DNA of 64,000 bases, taken from the NCBI RefSeq assembly GCF_030291075.1, contig NZ_CP127407.1, positions 1,672,001-1,736,000 of the forward strand, given 5' to 3'. Source of the stretch: Stenotrophomonas sp. 57. Its GTDB lineage: Bacteria > Pseudomonadota > Gammaproteobacteria > Xanthomonadales > Xanthomonadaceae. Of the stretch, positions 61,263 to 64,000 are shown piece after piece (the stretch's first letter is position 1; each line of letters begins with the position of its first letter). The notes beneath the pieces are model-generated. The model ran no database searches. It had not been told where the DNA came from and worked only from the letters and a program-made list of their open reading frames with translations. The translations under genes were made by a program, and so were the position numbers.

Positions 61263-61968
61263 GGTCTTCAACCGCGGCGATGAAGTGATCCGCGCCGAAG
61301 CACTGGGCAAGACCTACGCCGAAGGGCGCATGCAGACCCCGGTGTTCGATGGCCTGGACCTGACCGTGACCGCCGGCGAGACGGTGGCGATCATCGGTGC
61401 CTCCGGCGCCGGCAAGAGCACGCTGCTGCATCTGCTGGGCGGCCTGGACATTCCGACCGCCGGCGAGGTCTACGTGACCGGCCAGCGCATGTCGGCGCTG
61501 TCGGACACCGCGCGTGGCCTGCTGCGCAACCAGGCATTGGGCTTCGTCTACCAGTTCCATCACCTGCTGCCGGAGTTCACCGCGCTGGAAAACGTGATGA
61601 TGCCGGTGCTGCTGGCCGGCACCGCGGTGGCCGAGGCGAGCAGCCGCGCCACCACGCTGCTGGAAGCGGTCGGCCTGGGCCATCGCCTGGACCACAAGCC
61701 GGGTGAACTGTCCGGTGGCGAGCGCCAGCGCGCCGCCGTCGCGCGCGCACTGGTCAACCACCCGGCCTGCGTGCTGGGTGACGAGCCGACCGGCAACCTG
61801 GATGACCGCACCGCCGGTACTGTGTTCGAGCTGATGCTGGAGCTCAACCGCGCGCGCCATACCAGCCTGGTGCTGGTCACCCACGACCGCAGCCTGGCGC
61901 GTCGCCTGGACCGGGTGCTGGAGCTGCGCGAAGGGCGCCTGCACGCGCTGGCCCACGCCGACGTCTGA
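61255..61968 (+). CDS. lolD: Lipoprotein-releasing ABC transporter ATPase
   Basis: ATPase of the Lol complex. 237 aa. Walker [20 protein letters not shown]-loop [21 protein letters not shown] (the LolD-specific region), signature [15 protein letters not shown], Walker [12 protein letters not shown] and H-loop [10 protein letters not shown]. Translationally coupled to lolC. Confidence 0.96.
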   Translation: MNKVFNRGDEVIRAEALGKTYAEGRMQTPVFDGLDLTVTAGETVAIIGASGAGKSTLLHLLGGLDIPTAGEVYVTGQRMSALSDTARGLLRNQALGFVYQFHHLLPEFTALENVMMPVLLAGTAVAEASSRATTLLEAVGLGHRLDHKPGELSGGERQRAAVARALVNHPACVLGDEPTGNLDDRTAGTVFELMLELNRARHTSLVLVTHDRSLARRLDRVLELREGRLHALAHADV

Positions 61969-61987
61969 GTCGCTGGGCCAGCTTGGG

Positions 61988-62035
61988 TGGAAGCCGACCC
62001 TGATCGGCCATGGAAGCCGCCGACCAGCGGCTGAA
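61988..62035 (+). repeat. Degenerate palindromes after lolD
   Basis: GCCGACC...GATCGGC-type unit at 61988-62009 without intact GTAG and a second weak AGCCGC/GCGGCT hairpin near 62015-62032. Likely decayed SMAG units. Confidence 0.5.
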
Positions 62036-62108
62036 TGGGGCCGCCGGCCTTCGCGCCAGCGTTGCCCGGTCGGGCGCATGATGGCGACAGTTCCCCAAGG
62101 AGATCGCC

Positions 62109-62558
62109 ATGAAGACCCCGCTTCTGCTGGCCGGCCTCTGTATGGCCCTGGCCGCCTGCGCCACCACCGGCCGGCTCAGCAGCGCCGAAAAGCTGGACCT
62201 GTACCGGGCCCACGCCGGTGCACCACAGAATGACATGCAGTTCTTCGGCAGCCTCAATGGCTGGACCGAGCTGGGTGCCAGCGCGCTGGCGGTCTGGACG
62301 CGACCCAGCGAAGCCTACCTGCTGGAATTGAACGGCCCCTGCCAGGATCTGCCGTATGCCACCGCCATCGGCCTGACCAGCCAGATGAACCGTGTCTCGG
62401 CGCGCTTCGACAAGGTGCTGGTGCGTGACCCTGCCGGCGGCCCGCGCATGCCGTGCTTCATCAACAGCATCCGCAAGCTGGACGTCAAGGCGCTGCGTGC
62501 TTCCGAACAGGAGCTGCGCCAGGCGCAGGTGCAGGAGCGCGAGGAAAACGCGAAATAG
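62109..62558 (+). CDS. Small uncharacterised lipoprotein (DUF6491-like)
   Basis: A 149-aa protein with lipobox LAACATTG (Cys about residue 17) after a short signal. AAGGAG lies 7 nt before the ATG. The mature part has LDLYRAHAGAPQ, the aromatic GSLNGWTELG, AVWTRPSEAYLLEL and MPCFINSIRKLDVKAL. I believe this fits the DUF6491 family common in Xanthomonads; function unknown. Monocistronic. Confidence 0.7.
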   Translation: MKTPLLLAGLCMALAACATTGRLSSAEKLDLYRAHAGAPQNDMQFFGSLNGWTELGASALAVWTRPSEAYLLELNGPCQDLPYATAIGLTSQMNRVSARFDKVLVRDPAGGPRMPCFINSIRKLDVKALRASEQELRQAQVQEREENAK

Positions 62559-62562
62559 GGCG

Positions 62563-62625
62563 GTAGTGCCGGCCGCTGGCCGGCATCGCACGGATGCCAG
62601 GTTGCCGGCCAGCGGCCGGCACGAC
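62563..62625. repeat. Inverted SMAG pair between the lipoprotein gene and yggX
   Basis: GTAG-headed unit at 62563-62587 (TGCCGGCC/GGCCGGCA) and an inverted partner at 62602-62625 with degenerate head. Placed between convergent genes, so a likely bidirectional terminator. Confidence 0.88.
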
Positions 62626-62632
62626 CTGTGGG

Positions 62633-62902
62633 TCAGGCTTCCGGAACGAAGCCTGCGGGCTTCTCCGCGTCCTTCTCGAACAGGAACTTGACCAGTTCGC
62701 CTTCAAGAGACGCGCGGTGCTCCGGCGTGCGCGGTGACAGCCGGTTCTCGTTGATCAGCATGGTCTGGTGGGCCAGCCACGCGGCCCAGGCCTGCTTGCC
62801 GATGTTGTTGAAGATGCGCTGGCCCAGCTCACCGGGGTAGGGCACGAAGTCCAGGCCCTCGGCATCGCGTTGTTCGTACTGGCAGAAGACGGTTCGGGGC
62901 AT
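62633..62902 (-). CDS. yggX: Fe(2+)-trafficking / oxidative damage protection protein YggX
   Basis: An 89-aa protein linked to Fe-S cluster protection and iron handling. [19 protein letters not shown] with the conserved Cys7, [28 protein letters not shown] and the C-terminal [14 protein letters not shown] are family hallmarks. It is 5 bp downstream of mutY, the mutY-yggX arrangement also seen in enterics. Confidence 0.97.
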   Translation of the reverse strand: MPRTVFCQYEQRDAEGLDFVPYPGELGQRIFNNIGKQAWAAWLAHQTMLINENRLSPRTPEHRASLEGELVKFLFEKDAEKPAGFVPEA

Positions 62903-62907
62903 GGCAC

Positions 62908-64000
62908 TCACTCGTGGTTGCGGGATTTCTTGGAGGTTCGTTTCGGGGTCTTGATCGTGGCGCCGTCGAGCAGCTTGCGGATCGGCGCCGGAAGGCCCAG
63001 CGCGGGCAGTTCGTCGGCAGCCACCCAGCGCAGCGTGGGTTCTTCCACGCGCAGGCCGTGTACCTGCCGCGACAGTACCTGCAGATGCAGCTTGTAGTGG
63101 CTGAAGGTGTGCTGCAGCACCGGCAGTTCGTCGGCATCTTCCAGCGAGCCGTCCACATGTGTGTCGAACCAGTCCTGCAGGTCGCTTCCCGTCTCGGCCT
63201 GCGGCAGCGTCCACAGCTGCGCCCAGATGCCGGTATCCGGCCGCTTCTGCAGCAGCACGCGCTGCTGGGCGTCGCGCAGCAGCAGGGCGACCGCTTCGCG
63301 TTCGGGCAGGGTCTTGCTGGGCTTGGGCGTCGGCAACTCAGCGGTGCGGCCTTCGCGGCGTGCCACGCAGTCGTCCTGCAGCGGGCAGATCACGCATGCC
63401 GGCTTGGCCCGACTGCAGACGGTGGCGCCCAGGTCCATCTGCGCCTGGGTGTAATCGGCCATGCGTCCGGCCGGAACCTGTGCCACGTGCGCCTCGGCGA
63501 TGGCCCACAACTGCTTCTCGATGGCCGGCAGGCCGGGGAAGCCGTCGATGCCGTGGTAACGGCTCAGCACGCGCTTGACGTTGCCATCGAGGATCGCGAG
63601 CGGGTCGTTCCAGGCTTGGCTGAGGATCGCACCGGCGGTGCTGCGGCCGATGCCGGGCAGGGCGTGCAGCGCCTCGAAATCACGCGGCAGGTCGCCCTCG
63701 TGCAGTTCGACGCAGCGCTTGGCTGCCGCGTGCAGGTTGCGGGCGCGAGCGTAGTAGCCAAGCCCGGCCCACTGCGCCATCACCGCGTCGTTGCTGGCAG
63801 CGGCAAGGTCGGGCAGGGTCGGGAAGTGCTGCAGGAACCGCTGGAAATACGGCATGACCGTGGCCACCTGGGTCTGCTGCAGCATGATCTCCGACAGCCA
63901 GACCCGGTAGGGGCTGCGCGGGTGCTGCCAGGGGAGGTCGTGGCGGCCGTGGTCGTCGAACCAGTGCAGCAGGCGGGCGACGAAGCCGTCGTGCTGGGCA
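62908..64000 (-). CDS. mutY: Adenine DNA glycosylase (5' end outside window)
   Basis: MutY removes adenine mispaired with 8-oxoguanine. 363 residues are visible; the frame is open to the right edge, and comparison suggests that only a few N-terminal residues are missing (the first visible part reads [19 protein letters not shown]). [17 protein letters not shown] is the glycosylase core, [17 protein letters not shown] the HhH motif with catalytic Asp in [13 protein letters not shown], and [17 protein letters not shown] the 4Fe-4S cluster. The C-terminal NUDIX-like domain ([20 protein letters not shown]) recognises 8-oxoG. It forms an operon with yggX. Confidence 0.97.
   Translation of the reverse strand, partial: AQHDGFVARLLHWFDDHGRHDLPWQHPRSPYRVWLSEIMLQQTQVATVMPYFQRFLQHFPTLPDLAAASNDAVMAQWAGLGYYARARNLHAAAKRCVELHEGDLPRDFEALHALPGIGRSTAGAILSQAWNDPLAILDGNVKRVLSRYHGIDGFPGLPAIEKQLWAIAEAHVAQVPAGRMADYTQAQMDLGATVCSRAKPACVICPLQDDCVARREGRTAELPTPKPSKTLPEREAVALLLRDAQQRVLLQKRPDTGIWAQLWTLPQAETGSDLQDWFDTHVDGSLEDADELPVLQHTFSHYKLHLQVLSRQVHGLRVEEPTLRWVAADELPALGLPAPIRKLLDGATIKTPKRTSKKSRNHE

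Overview
The window comes from a high-GC gamma-proteobacterium of the family Xanthomonadaceae, almost certainly Stenotrophomonas (S. maltophilia group). The main support is the scatter of short GTAG-headed palindromes of the SMAG type known from S. maltophilia, together with Xanthomonad-like gene content: RegB/RegA, several TonB-dependent receptors, a zwf-glk-pgl-edd-eda Entner-Doudoroff operon and a GacA-type regulator. It is ordinary chromosome. I see no phage, insertion sequence, integron, CRISPR array or rRNA operon.

Layout. 1-1.8 kb: the 3' half of alaS, csrA and tRNA-Ser(GCU), a classical gamma-proteobacterial order. 1.8-19.8 kb: nutrient uptake and envelope genes. These are a ZnuD-like zinc receptor behind a Zur-box-like site, a small secreted protein, aceE, a TonB receptor/phospholipase C pair behind a Pho-box-like site, an OmpA-type lipoprotein, two multihaem cytochromes c behind a perfect FNR-type site, a lipoprotein hydrolase, an MFS permease and a broken gene remnant. 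19.9-25.7 kb: pirin with a divergent LysR regulator, a 567-bp nested inverted-repeat array, three tRNA-Arg(ACG) genes, a hydrolase, thiD, a DUF1275 protein and a lipoprotein. 25.7-38.6 kb: housekeeping genes (phoH-like, bcp, a gcvR-like gene, dapA-bamC, fdxA, a sugar porter, tRNA-Glu(CUC), pcnB-folK-panB-panC, panD-pgi).

38.8-42.1 kb: an apparently orphan class II lanthipeptide locus, with a 68-aa Cys-rich precursor gene, a 14-bp perfect intercistronic hairpin and a complete 965-aa LanM synthetase. There is no adjacent transporter, protease or immunity gene. It lies between pgi and a convergent regBA two-component pair. This is the most likely undescribed biosynthetic system here.

42.1-64 kb: regBA, ispG, a PAP2 phosphatase, gacA, the Entner-Doudoroff operon, a sugar-ABC ATPase, ygfZ diverging from an SDHAF4-like gene and sdhCDAB, then sdhE, a ygfX-like gene, lolC-lolD, a lipoprotein, yggX and mutY (its 5' end is outside the window).

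A second theme is repeats. Besides SMAG units there are four copies of a larger palindrome, at 21.8, 22.1, 32.1 and 47.8 kb. Each has copy-specific 24-26 bp arms closing a core of exactly 52 nt. The core folds into two hairpins whose stems differ between copies with pairing kept, while every loop keeps A-N-GGA, the CsrA/RsmA recognition motif. csrA and gacA both lie in this window, so a link to the Gac/Rsm system is worth testing, although it is only inference.

Regulatory sites read by eye include Zur-, Pho- and FNR-like boxes, a LacI-type palindrome shared by the MFS permease at 19.4 kb and the zwf/ABC-ATPase promoter region at 53.3 kb, and sigma-70 promoters for tRNA-Ser, tRNA-Arg, tRNA-Glu, panD and the sdh operon.
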